From: Alphaproteobacteria bacterium AO1-B | GTDB taxonomy: Bacteria > Pseudomonadota > Alphaproteobacteria > Rhizobiales > Stappiaceae | Assembly (NCBI GenBank): GCA_001890945.1 | Contig: MLAX01000004.1 | Coordinates: forward strand, 372,001-436,000 | Length of the DNA: 64,000 bases | Direction: 5' to 3' | In this document: piece after piece, positions 41,784 to 50,669 of the stretch | Numbering within the stretch: position 1 is the first letter of the stretch | How the letters are laid out: each line of letters begins with the position of its first letter | The notes under the pieces: model-generated | What the model was told of the DNA's origin: nothing | Database searches by the model: none | The model's input: only the letters and a program-made list of their open reading frames with translations | Position numbers and translations under genes: made by a program

Positions 41784-43247
41784 ATGAACCACCGCAATGA
41801 AATCCGGTTTCTTCTGAACGGCCGTAACGTCGCCATCAAGGATGTTGAGGCCGACGCGACCCTACTCGATTTTCTGCGTCTGAATCGCCGGCTGACGGGA
41901 ACCAAGGAAGGTTGCGCGGAAGGCGATTGTGGCGCATGCACGGTTTTGGTCGGCAGGCTGCAAGACGGGCAGTTGATCTACGAGACCGTCAATGCCTGCA
42001 TTCGCTTCATGGCGTCGCTTGACGGATGTCATGTGGTGACCATCGAACATCTGCGCGGCGGAAACGGGCATTTGCATCCGATCCAGCAGGCCATGGTCGA
42101 CTATCACGGCAGCCAGTGCGGCTTCTGCACCCCAGGGTTCGTGATGTCCCTTTATGCGCTGTGGATGGGAAATCCGGAGCCCACGGAAGCAGAGGTTGAA
42201 ACCGCGATCCAGGGGAACCTCTGTCGCTGTACGGGTTATCAGCCGATCATCGCCGCTGCAATGGCTGCCAATCGGTATGGCACACCGGCGAATGATTTTC
42301 TGACAAAAGAACGCCAAGTAATTGCGGACCGGCTCTTAGCCTTGCGGGATGGCCGCAGGGTGGTTTGCGGGCCGGAAGATACCCGTGCCGTTGTTCCTTC
42401 TAGCGTTGACGATCTCGCTGACGTCCTTGCTGAATATCCCCAGGCGACGATTGTGGCTGGTTCAACGGATGTCGGGCTCTGGGTCACCAAGTTCATGCGC
42501 CCCATAGGTCCGGCTGTCTTCATTGCACACCTTGAAGAGCTTAAATCCATTGCACTGACCAAGGATGCTCTGCAGATCGGGACAGGTGTGACATACACCG
42601 AAGCGCAGGAGAGCTTCTGCAAGGAATTCCCGCATCTTGAAGCCTACTGGGACCGGATTGCCGGTCAGCAGGTCCGCAATATGGGAACGATTGGCGGCAA
42701 CATTGCCAATGGGTCACCGATCGGGGATATGCCGCCAGTCCTGATTGCACTTGGGGCTGAGGTCAAGCTGCGCAAAGGTAGCTTTACACGCTGGTTGCCG
42801 TTGGAAGACTTCTTCATCGAATACGGCAAGCAGGATCGCGCACCAGGTGAGTTTGTCGAAAGCATCTCGATCCCGCGTGCATCTGAACTTCAGCGTCACG
42901 GCGCCTACAAGATCTCCAAGCGACGCGACGAGGATATTTCCTCTGTCGCGGCCGGGATCAGTGTGACGGTGGAAAGCGGTGTGATTACCGAATGCCGGCT
43001 GGCGTTTGGCGGCATGGCCGGTACTCCGAAACGCGCAGCTGCGGCGGAAGCCGCGCTGACCGGGCAGGCTTGGGGACGAGCCGCTTTCACAGCCGCAGGC
43101 AAGGCGCTTGAGGCCGATTTTCAGCCGCTGTCCGATTGGCGGGCGTCCGCCGAATACCGGATCACGGTCGCGCGCAATCTCTTGCAGCGCTTCTTCCTTG
43201 CCCATGACGATCAGTCTGCCGAAGCGGCCGATCTTCTGTCCGCTTGA
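41784..43247 (+). CDS. xdhA: Xanthine dehydrogenase small subunit (Fe-S and FAD)
   Basis: A 487-residue subunit. The N-terminal plant-type 2Fe-2S cluster has GCAEGDCGACTVL, the second 2Fe-2S domain has GSQCGFCTPGFVMSLYAL and GNLCRCTGYQPI, and the FAD domain begins near residue 190 (ATIVAGSTDVGLWVTK, NMGTIGGNIANGSPIGDMPP). It takes electrons from the molybdenum subunit and passes them to NAD+. Two-subunit bacterial XdhAB arrangement. It is first in the xdhABC-permease-guaD operon. Confidence 0.95.
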   Translation: MNHRNEIRFLLNGRNVAIKDVEADATLLDFLRLNRRLTGTKEGCAEGDCGACTVLVGRLQDGQLIYETVNACIRFMASLDGCHVVTIEHLRGGNGHLHPIQQAMVDYHGSQCGFCTPGFVMSLYALWMGNPEPTEAEVETAIQGNLCRCTGYQPIIAAAMAANRYGTPANDFLTKERQVIADRLLALRDGRRVVCGPEDTRAVVPSSVDDLADVLAEYPQATIVAGSTDVGLWVTKFMRPIGPAVFIAHLEELKSIALTKDALQIGTGVTYTEAQESFCKEFPHLEAYWDRIAGQQVRNMGTIGGNIANGSPIGDMPPVLIALGAEVKLRKGSFTRWLPLEDFFIEYGKQDRAPGEFVESISIPRASELQRHGAYKISKRRDEDISSVAAGISVTVESGVITECRLAFGGMAGTPKRAAAAEAALTGQAWGRAAFTAAGKALEADFQPLSDWRASAEYRITVARNLLQRFFLAHDDQSAEAADLLSA

Positions 43248-43260
43248 TGACGAGAGTTCC

Positions 43261-45603
43261 ATGAAACACGACACAATCACCAAAGCGACCCAAACCGTCA
43301 GCGGCACAGTTCACACCAACCGGCACCATGACAGCGCGGAAAAGCATGTCACGGGCCGCGCCGAATACTGTGATGACATCGGCGAGCCGCGGGGGACATT
43401 GCATGCCTATTTGGGCGTCTCTTCGGTTGCGCATGGCATGATCAAATCCATGGACTTTTCGGCTGTGTTGGCGGCTCCCGGTGTGGTCGGGGTCCTGACG
43501 GCAGACGACATACCGGGGGTGAATGACATCAGCCCGACGGGTCTCAAGGACGAGCCGGTCTTTCCGACGGAGAAAACCGAATTTCATGGCCAGCCGTTGT
43601 TTGCGGTAGTGGCCGAAAGCCGGAGTGCAGCCCGCCGGGCAGCAGAGTTGGCCAAGGTCGATTATGAAGTGCTGCCCCATGCTCTGGATCCGCTCGAAGC
43701 TCAAGAGGCGGGGCATCCGTTCGTAACGGCGCCGCTCAAATTGGAGCGCGGTGAAATCGAACAAGGTTTTTCTGACGCAGACCACCGGATCAAGGGTCAG
43801 ATCAAGATCGGCGGCCAGGATCACATGTATCTGGAGGGGCAGATCGCCTTCGCTATTCCGGGAGAAGATGACGATGTTGTCGTGCATTGCTCGACCCAGC
43901 ACCCGAGCGAGGCCCAGCACATGGTCGCGCATGTTCTTGGCGTGCCCTCCAATGCGGTAACAGTGAACGTCCGGCGTATGGGCGGCGGGTTCGGTGGCAA
44001 GGAAAGCCAGATGAACCTCTTTGCTGCTGTTGCAGCGGTTGCGGCCAAGAAATGGAACTGCCCGGTCAAGATCCGGCCCGACAGGGATCAGGATATGACC
44101 GCGACCGGCAAGCGCCACGACTTCGTGGTCGATTATGATGTCGCGTTCGATGAGTGCGGCCGCATTCAGGCCGTCGATGGTGTTTTTGCGGCACGCTGCG
44201 GCTACTCGGCGGACCTCTCAGGCCCGGTCACCGACCGCGCGCTGTTTCACGCTGATAACGCCTATTATTATCCGAACGTCCGCTTGCGCAGCCGGCCGAT
44301 GAAAACCAACACGGTTTCGAACACGGCGTTTCGCGGCTTTGGCGGGCCGCAAGGTGTTGTCGCAGCCGAACGCATGATTGAGGAAATCGCCTACGCGCTT
44401 GGCAAGGATCCCCTGGAAGTCCGCAAGGCGAACTTTTACGGCAATGCCGAAGATGGCCGTACACTAACGCCGTATCATCAAGAGGTTGAAGACAACATCT
44501 TGCCGCGGCTGATTTCCGAGCTTGAGGAAACGGCTGAGTATCAAGCGCGCCGGGACGCGATCCTCGCCTTTAACAAGACCTCAAAAGTTATCAAGAAGGG
44601 GATTGCGCTTACGCCGGTGAAGTTCGGCATTTCCTTCACCGCCACCTGGTACAATCAGGCCGGCGCGCTGATCCACATCTACAATGACGGCTCGATCCAC
44701 CTGAACCACGGTGGAACGGAAATGGGCCAAGGGCTCAATACCAAGGTCGCACAGGTGGTGGCCGACGCACTGCAGGTCGATTTTGAACGCATCAAAATTA
44801 CAAAGACCACCACTGAAAAAGTCCCCAATACCTCTGCAACGGCTGCGTCCTCCGGGACGGATCTCAACGGAATGGCGGCCCTCGATGCGGCTGAGCAGCT
44901 CAAGGCGCGGTTGACCGGTTTTGCCGCCGAACATTGGTCCGTCGAGCCAGAGGCGGTCATCTTCCGCAACAACATGGTGCAGGTCGGTCAAGACGTCGCA
45001 TCCTTCAGCGACCTGGTTCGTAAAGCCTATATGGCCCGCGTGCATTTGTCGGCTGCCGGGTTTTACAAGACACCGAAGATCCATTGGGATCGCGCGGCCG
45101 GCAAGGGACGCCCGTTCTATTACTATGCCTATGGCGCCTCGTGCTCGGAAGTCTCCATCGATACGCTGACCGGGGAATACCGGGTGGAGCGGTCCGACAT
45201 CCTGCATGATGTCGGCCGGTCTCTGAACCCTGTCCTCGACAAGGGGCAGGTAGAAGGTGCGTTCATTCAGGGAATGGGCTGGCTCACGACCGAGGAGCTG
45301 TGGTGGGACAAAGCCGGGCGCCTGCGCACCCATGCGCCGTCCACCTACAAGATCCCGCTGGCTTCCGACCGGCCGCGTGTTTTCAACGTCAATCTGGCCG
45401 ACTGGTCCGAGAACCGTGAACTGACCATCAAACGGTCCAAGGCTGTTGGCGAGCCGCCGTTCATGCTCGGCGTGTCCGTGTTTGAAGCCCTGTCGATGGC
45501 TGTGGCCAGTGTTGCCGATTACCGGGAATGTCCGCGTCTCGATGCGCCCGCCACCCCTGAACGGGTGCTGCTTGCCGTCGAACGGCTGAAAGCAGGAGGT
45601 TAA
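43261..45603 (+). CDS. xdhB: Xanthine dehydrogenase molybdopterin-binding subunit
   Basis: A 780-residue catalytic subunit that hydroxylates hypoxanthine to xanthine and xanthine to urate. Molybdenum-cofactor motifs visible are GGGFGGKESQMN, FRGFGGPQGV and the C-terminal KAVGEPPFMLG that carries the catalytic Glu. The ATG at 43261 is preferred because upstream frame overlaps xdhA and is unrelated. It is 13 bases after xdhA and 4 bases before xdhC. Confidence 0.95.
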   Translation: MKHDTITKATQTVSGTVHTNRHHDSAEKHVTGRAEYCDDIGEPRGTLHAYLGVSSVAHGMIKSMDFSAVLAAPGVVGVLTADDIPGVNDISPTGLKDEPVFPTEKTEFHGQPLFAVVAESRSAARRAAELAKVDYEVLPHALDPLEAQEAGHPFVTAPLKLERGEIEQGFSDADHRIKGQIKIGGQDHMYLEGQIAFAIPGEDDDVVVHCSTQHPSEAQHMVAHVLGVPSNAVTVNVRRMGGGFGGKESQMNLFAAVAAVAAKKWNCPVKIRPDRDQDMTATGKRHDFVVDYDVAFDECGRIQAVDGVFAARCGYSADLSGPVTDRALFHADNAYYYPNVRLRSRPMKTNTVSNTAFRGFGGPQGVVAAERMIEEIAYALGKDPLEVRKANFYGNAEDGRTLTPYHQEVEDNILPRLISELEETAEYQARRDAILAFNKTSKVIKKGIALTPVKFGISFTATWYNQAGALIHIYNDGSIHLNHGGTEMGQGLNTKVAQVVADALQVDFERIKITKTTTEKVPNTSATAASSGTDLNGMAALDAAEQLKARLTGFAAEHWSVEPEAVIFRNNMVQVGQDVASFSDLVRKAYMARVHLSAAGFYKTPKIHWDRAAGKGRPFYYYAYGASCSEVSIDTLTGEYRVERSDILHDVGRSLNPVLDKGQVEGAFIQGMGWLTTEELWWDKAGRLRTHAPSTYKIPLASDRPRVFNVNLADWSENRELTIKRSKAVGEPPFMLGVSVFEALSMAVASVADYRECPRLDAPATPERVLLAVERLKAGG

Positions 45604-45607
45604 TGTC

Positions 45608-46462
45608 ATGACCGCGCTTTCTGCCAATGCGGCCGCGTTTTTTGATGCAGAAAGCGCGATCATTCGCGTGGAGTTGACTGAAGTCCGTGGATCATCTCCA
45701 CGGGAAGCGGGAACGGAGATGTTCGTCGGGGCAAAGTTGCTCCGGGGAACCATTGGCGGCGGGCGGCTAGAGCAGATTGCGATCGCCCGTGGCAGAGAGA
45801 TGTTGGAGACCCGGCAGCTCTGCGACATGTTGGATGTGCCGCTCGGGCCGGAAATCGGCCAATGCTGCGGCGGGCATGTTCGCCTCCGCTTGAGCTGGAT
45901 GAGCCGTGCGGATCGCAAGGAAGCGCTCTACCGGATCCGCCAGGAGAAGGCCGGGCAGCCGCACGTTTACATCATGGGGGCGGGGCATGTTGGACGCGCG
46001 ATCGCTGATCTTCTTCAGCATACTCCGGTGACATGCGTTCTGGTCGACATGCGCCAGGAGGAGCTGCAGAAGTGTGAGGCCACGGTCGACAAACGGTTGC
46101 GTGCACTGCCTGAGGTGGATGTGTTCAACGCGCCGCCCAAAAGCGCCTTCATCGTGCTCACCCACGACCATGGCCTCGACTTTCTTTTGACATCGGCGGC
46201 GCTGGAATTGGGGCATGCCGCATATGTCGGAATGATCGGATCGGCCACCAAACGCGCGAAACTGCGCTCCTGGTGCCGGACTCATTGCGACGGCCTGACG
46301 ATCGACCAGCTGACCTGCCCGATTGGGGCAACGGCCAGCCGCGATAAACGGCCGGAAATCATCGCTGCATTTGTAGCTGCCGAAGTGCTGACCGCTTTGA
46401 CAACGGTCCAGCATGTCTCGGACAGCGGGGAGGAGGCTGCGCTGCTCGAAGCTGCGCAGTGA
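45608..46462 (+). CDS. xdhC: Xanthine dehydrogenase accessory protein XdhC
   Basis: A 284-residue protein that in characterised systems binds molybdenum cofactor, has it sulfurated and inserts it into XdhB. N-terminal XdhC/CoxI domain (VRGSSPREAGTEMFVG, GGGRLEQIAI, CCGGHVRLRL) and C-terminal Rossmann domain (VYIMGAGHVGRAIADLL, GMIGSATKRAKLRSW). All usual segments are present. Directly behind xdhB. Confidence 0.93.
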   Translation: MTALSANAAAFFDAESAIIRVELTEVRGSSPREAGTEMFVGAKLLRGTIGGGRLEQIAIARGREMLETRQLCDMLDVPLGPEIGQCCGGHVRLRLSWMSRADRKEALYRIRQEKAGQPHVYIMGAGHVGRAIADLLQHTPVTCVLVDMRQEELQKCEATVDKRLRALPEVDVFNAPPKSAFIVLTHDHGLDFLLTSAALELGHAAYVGMIGSATKRAKLRSWCRTHCDGLTIDQLTCPIGATASRDKRPEIIAAFVAAEVLTALTTVQHVSDSGEEAALLEAAQ

Positions 46463-46527
46463 ACCAATGGGCTTGCCGCGCCTGAGGAGAGGCGAGGTGT
46501 GCCTTTTTGACTGAAAGGAGACCCGGT

Positions 46528-48111
46528 ATGCGGGTTGGGAGTTACGACTACAAACTGTTCTCAAGGGGCGATTTCAGCGCCTTTTGGGCACTGTTCACCG
46601 ACAACCTTGTCAATCTGATGGTGCTTGCGGGCATCTGTCAGTTCGTCTTTCAAATGCCGGCGGAGATTGTCTATGGCCGGATCATACCAGGCGCCGCTGT
46701 GGCAATTCTGGCCGGCGTGGCCGTCTATGTCTTGCTTGCACGGCGTGCTGCTTCGGAACACGGACGGGATGTGACGGCACTTCCGTATGGCATCTCCACT
46801 CCGGTGATGTTCGTCTATCTGTTCGGTGTGATTGGTCCGATCTACTGGTCGACCAACGACCCGGTTTTGGCCTGGCAGGTTGGCATTGGTGCCGGCTTCC
46901 TTGGCGGCATCGTGGCAGCGCTTGGCGCCATCATCGGTCCATGGCTCAAAAAGGTGACACCGCGGGCCGGTATGCTCGGCACCTTATGCGGCATTGCCTT
47001 GGTGTTCATTGGTTCGGTCCCCCTTGCTACAATCTTTGAAAACCCGTTCATTGGCTTTGCGTCGATGATCATCATCCTTTGGGGGCTGGTTGGCCGTTTT
47101 CGTCTGCCTTTCAACATCCCGGCAGGGTTGTTGGCTCTGATCATCGGAACGGTCGTCGCGCTCTTGATCGGTCAATCCTCGATCAGTTTTGAAGGTGTCG
47201 GCTTCTATCCGCCGCTGCCATACTTCGGCGACCTGATTGCAGGTATCCAGCATCTGTTTGCCAACCCGGAGTTGTTCCTGGTTCTGGTGCCGGTGCAGAT
47301 CTACAATTTCATCGAAACGATGAACAACGTGGAAAGCGCGGAAGCGGCTGGGGACCATTATCCGGTCGCAGCCTGTCAGATCACCGACGGCGCTGGCACC
47401 ATTGTGGGTGCGCTGTTCGGTTCGCCGTTCCCGACCACCGCCTATATTGGACACCCGGCCTACAAGCGGATGGGGGCTAATTCCGGTTACATCATCGGTG
47501 TCGGCATTGTCATTCCGCTGGCGGCCATGTTCGGGTTCCTCGCCTTCTTGAGCAATCTGATCCCAGTTGCCGCAGCTGCGCCGGTTCTGGTGTTCGTTGC
47601 GCTCAGCCTCATCACCAACACCGCCCATGCGGTCAAGGTAGAGCATATGGCGGCCGTCACGATCGCGATGATGCCGCATGTCTCCGCGTTTCTGGTGGTG
47701 AAATGGGGGTCCTTGATGGGCGCGCTCAATGCCACCGGAGCTCAGGACGTTCTGCCGCTCGGCTCGCCTGAGCTGACGGCTGCACTGATGCAACAAGGCG
47801 CGCATTACGCTGGGCATTTGGCCCTGAGCCAGGGCGCGATCCTGACTGGACTAATCTGGGGCGCAATCGTTGCAAGCGTCATTGATGGCAAGTTCCGCAT
47901 TGCTGCTGGTTTTGCCTTTGCAGCCTTCGCGATGGCCTCGCTCGGCGTGATCCATTCGGCGACCTTGCATCTGCCCGAGTTTGGCGCCGTCAGCCTCGGC
48001 TATCTGATCGCAGCAGCCTTCCTGGTCATCTATCCGATCTTCCATAAGGAAGAAGCGATTGTGCCGGAAGCAGAAGGACTGCCCCGCCCGCAAGCCGCAC
48101 CGGGCGAGTAA
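46528..48111 (+). CDS. Purine permease, NCS2-superfamily type
   Basis: A 527-residue membrane protein with about 12-14 hydrophobic helices. It begins with GDFSAFWALFTDNLVNLMVLAGIC and contains the fold-specific segment NFIETMNNVESAEAAGDHYPVAACQITDGAGTIVGALFGSPFPTTAYIGHPAYKRMGA. That segment corresponds to the substrate-binding half-helix region of xanthine/uracil permeases. It differs markedly from the permease at 38323, so it is a second subfamily. Located between xdhC and guaD; guanine or hypoxanthine are plausible substrates. The ATG at 46528 has AAGGAG upstream. Confidence 0.82.
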   Translation: MRVGSYDYKLFSRGDFSAFWALFTDNLVNLMVLAGICQFVFQMPAEIVYGRIIPGAAVAILAGVAVYVLLARRAASEHGRDVTALPYGISTPVMFVYLFGVIGPIYWSTNDPVLAWQVGIGAGFLGGIVAALGAIIGPWLKKVTPRAGMLGTLCGIALVFIGSVPLATIFENPFIGFASMIIILWGLVGRFRLPFNIPAGLLALIIGTVVALLIGQSSISFEGVGFYPPLPYFGDLIAGIQHLFANPELFLVLVPVQIYNFIETMNNVESAEAAGDHYPVAACQITDGAGTIVGALFGSPFPTTAYIGHPAYKRMGANSGYIIGVGIVIPLAAMFGFLAFLSNLIPVAAAAPVLVFVALSLITNTAHAVKVEHMAAVTIAMMPHVSAFLVVKWGSLMGALNATGAQDVLPLGSPELTAALMQQGAHYAGHLALSQGAILTGLIWGAIVASVIDGKFRIAAGFAFAAFAMASLGVIHSATLHLPEFGAVSLGYLIAAAFLVIYPIFHKEEAIVPEAEGLPRPQAAPGE

Positions 48112-48129
48112 TCCAAACTAAAAAAACGC

Positions 48130-48150
48130 CGGGGCAGGCACTCTGCCCCG
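48130..48150. other. Stem-loop between the permease gene and guaD
   Basis: CGGGGCAG and CTGCCCCG form a perfect 8-base-pair stem with a 5-base loop, 18 bases after the permease stop. There is no T run on the plus strand. Probably an intercistronic RNA hairpin within the operon. Confidence 0.5.
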
Positions 48151-48178
48151 ACATCCAAACCTTCAGAAAGATGTGACC

Positions 48179-49528
48179 ATGCAATCTGATCGCCTGATGC
48201 TCCGGGGACGCCTTTTGACGTTTAATGCGGAGCCTTTCGGAGCCGAAGACACGTCCGCCTACGATTACATCGAAGACGGCGCATTGCTGATGGAAAACGG
48301 AATGATCCGGGCGAGAGGCGAGTTCAGCGATCTGATCGGCGATGCCAGTGGGGCGGAGATCGTCGACCATCGCCCGCATCTGCTGATGGCCGGGTTTATC
48401 GACACCCACATCCATTTTCCGCAGGTTCAGGTGATCGCATCCTGGGGCGCACAGCTGCTCGACTGGCTGAATACATACACCTTCCCGGAAGAGACGCGGT
48501 TTTCCGATGATGACCATGCGGCGGCCATGGCCTGCCGGTTTTTCGACCTGCTTACGAACCATGGAACCACCACTGCCGTTGCCTATTGTTCCGTTCACAA
48601 GGGCTCTGCGGAAGCCTATTTCGAAGAGGCCGAACAGCGTAACATGCGTGTTATTGGCGGTAAGGTTCTGATGGACCGGAACGCACCTGACGGGCTGCGT
48701 GACACACCGCAAAGCGGCTATGATGACACCAAGGACCTGATCGTCAAATGGCATGGCAAGGGGCGGGCGAGCTACGCGATTACGCCCCGGTTTGCGATCA
48801 CATCCACGCCGGAGCAAATGGACATGACGCGGGCCTTGGTGCATGAACATCCGGATTGTTTCGTGCAGACTCATCTGTCTGAGAATAAAAACGAGATTGC
48901 CTACACACTGGAGCTTTATCCGGAGGCGCGGGACTATCTCGATGTCTATCAAAGATATGACTTGCTGAGCGACAAGATGTTGCTCGGTCACTCGATCCAT
49001 CTGGAGCCGCGCGAGGTCGCCGTGATGGCGGAAACCGGCTCCAGGCCTGTGTTCTGTCCAACCTCAAATCTCTTCCTTGGCAGCGGATTGTTCGATGAAG
49101 CACGGATGCGGAAGAACGGGATCATAAGTGCCATTGCAACAGATATCGGCGCCGGAACCAGCTATTCGATGCTGCAGACGCTGAACGAGGGTTACAAGAT
49201 CCTGCAGCTGCAAGACCAGAAGCTTCATCCACTTCGTGCCTTCCATTGGATGACCCGTGGCAACGCTGTGGCGCTTGGCATGGAAGACAAGATCGGAACC
49301 CTGGATGCGGGTACGGAAGCCGATGTGGTCGTGCTGAATTCCAAAGCTACAGATGCGATGGCTCTGCGTATGGAACGTGCATCAAACATCTCTGAAGAGC
49401 TGTTTATCTTGCAAATGCGCGGCGATGATCGCGCCGTTGAGGAGGTCTATGTTGCTGGCCAAGCTCAAAAATCCGGGCGCCGAGCAATGGCCATTCCGGC
49501 GCTTAAACGCGTTCTGGAGCTTGCCTGA
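48179..49528 (+). CDS. guaD: Guanine deaminase
   Basis: A 449-residue amidohydrolase that converts guanine to xanthine, feeding XdhAB. Metal and active-site motifs: GFIDTHIHFPQ near residue 75, TNHGTTTAVAYC, QTHLSENKNE, LLGHSIHL and IATDIGAGTSYSML. Length fits GuaD. The ATG at 48179 is preferred; a GTG two codons upstream is possible. Last gene of the xdh operon, convergent with the hydroxyproline operon. Confidence 0.93.
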   Translation: MQSDRLMLRGRLLTFNAEPFGAEDTSAYDYIEDGALLMENGMIRARGEFSDLIGDASGAEIVDHRPHLLMAGFIDTHIHFPQVQVIASWGAQLLDWLNTYTFPEETRFSDDDHAAAMACRFFDLLTNHGTTTAVAYCSVHKGSAEAYFEEAEQRNMRVIGGKVLMDRNAPDGLRDTPQSGYDDTKDLIVKWHGKGRASYAITPRFAITSTPEQMDMTRALVHEHPDCFVQTHLSENKNEIAYTLELYPEARDYLDVYQRYDLLSDKMLLGHSIHLEPREVAVMAETGSRPVFCPTSNLFLGSGLFDEARMRKNGIISAIATDIGAGTSYSMLQTLNEGYKILQLQDQKLHPLRAFHWMTRGNAVALGMEDKIGTLDAGTEADVVVLNSKATDAMALRMERASNISEELFILQMRGDDRAVEEVYVAGQAQKSGRRAMAIPALKRVLELA

Positions 49529-49550
49529 TCATTCAGGAGGAAAGCTGCTT

Positions 49551-49574
49551 CGGCGAACTCACTAGTGTTCGCCG
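49551..49574. terminator. Hairpin between convergent guaD and the hydroxyproline operon
   Basis: CGGCGAAC and GTTCGCCG form a perfect 8-base-pair stem around an 8-base loop in the 106-base gap of two convergent transcripts. No T run follows on either strand, so its terminator role is tentative. A second short repeat (CCTTGG-TCT-CCAAGG) lies just after it. Confidence 0.4.
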
Positions 49575-49634
49575 GGGCTGCCTTGGTCTCCAAGGAAGGC
49601 GATGACCGCTCTCCGCGAATGATTTCTCTGGCGC

Positions 49635-50660
49635 TTAAGCCCCCCAGGTGTCGCTGAGGCGGTAACCGGTGGGCCAGGGATCATCCGGATCCAGCATGTG
49701 CTGGTGAATCCCGCTGATCCATCCGCGGCCGCTGATCTCGGGGAAAATGGCAGGCTTTTCGCCAACCGACGTTTCTCCACAAATTTTTCCCGTGAACGTC
49801 GAGCCGATGATGGATGTCGCTTCCAAAGTCTGGCCGGCTTTCATTTGACCGCGGGAATGGAGCAGGGCCATCCGCGCGGATACGGCTGTTCCGGTTGGGG
49901 AACGGTCGACTTTGCCCGGTTGTATGGCAACGGCGGACCGAGCCGCGAGGCCAGTCGGGGTTTCCGACAGGGTTCCTGCAAACGCGCAAAAGGAAATGTG
50001 GGACCAGTCCGGCATCTTGAGATGCTTGAACCCCAGTTGTTCATTGGCGGCATTGGTGATGCGGACGCCGAGATGGGCGATGTCTTTCGCCTCGCTCTCT
50101 GTAATTTCAAATCCGAGTGACGCTGCATCGACAACCACGAAACTGTCGCCGCCAAAGGCCGTATCGACCGTCAACGTGCCAAGTCCCTCGACTTCCAGTG
50201 GGACGGACAGCTTGTCGGCAAAGCTGGCAACGTTCCGGACATGGATACGCTCAGCTTTGCCATTTCGGCAGTCGGCCCGCACGCGCACCAGCCCGCCCGG
50301 TGCTTCCAGAGTGAGCTCGGTGACCGGCTCTTTCATTTCGATGATGCCGCTGTCCAAAAGGACCGTCGAGACGCAGATCGAATTGGAGCCGGACATGGGG
50401 GGCGTGTCTTCCGGCTCCATGATGATGAAAGCTGCATTCGCCTCTGGATGTTTTGGGGGCACCAGGAGATTGACATGCCGGAAGACACCGCCCCGCGGCT
50501 CGTTCAAGACGAAGTTTCGAAGGGTCTGATCCTGCGCGATGAAGCTGCGCTGATCCCAGATGGTTTCTCCTGGAGGTGGGGCGACACCTCCGACGATGAC
50601 ATCGCCGACTTCACCCTCGGCATGGCAGGAAATCACGTGCACGGTTTTCAAGCTACGCAT
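49635..50660 (-). CDS. Proline racemase-superfamily protein with Ser/Thr at the catalytic positions
   Basis: A 341-residue member of the proline racemase/4-hydroxyproline epimerase/trans-3-hydroxyproline dehydratase superfamily. In canonical racemases two Cys residues act as acid/base pair (MCGH and DRSPCGTG). Here the first site reads MSGSN (Ser90) and the second DRSPTGT (Thr256). Known dehydratases of the family replace one Cys with Ser or Thr; replacement of both is not the classical pattern I know. A role as hydroxyproline dehydratase is likely from context but the exact substrate is open. GAGG precedes the start; it is the last gene of the hydroxyproline operon, 9 bases after the enolase-superfamily gene. 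Confidence 0.75.
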   Translation of the reverse strand: MRSLKTVHVISCHAEGEVGDVIVGGVAPPPGETIWDQRSFIAQDQTLRNFVLNEPRGGVFRHVNLLVPPKHPEANAAFIIMEPEDTPPMSGSNSICVSTVLLDSGIIEMKEPVTELTLEAPGGLVRVRADCRNGKAERIHVRNVASFADKLSVPLEVEGLGTLTVDTAFGGDSFVVVDAASLGFEITESEAKDIAHLGVRITNAANEQLGFKHLKMPDWSHISFCAFAGTLSETPTGLAARSAVAIQPGKVDRSPTGTAVSARMALLHSRGQMKAGQTLEATSIIGSTFTGKICGETSVGEKPAIFPEISGRGWISGIHQHMLDPDDPWPTGYRLSDTWGA

Positions 50661-50669
50661 ATGGGTACC

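Noticed and set aside
44581-45918. A 445-codon minus-strand frame opposite xdhB and xdhC
   Set aside because: Antisense shadow of two clearly recognised genes.
48130-48150. Terminator between the purine permease gene and guaD
   Set aside because: The stem is good but the T run exists only on the opposite strand, so it was kept as an intercistronic hairpin instead.
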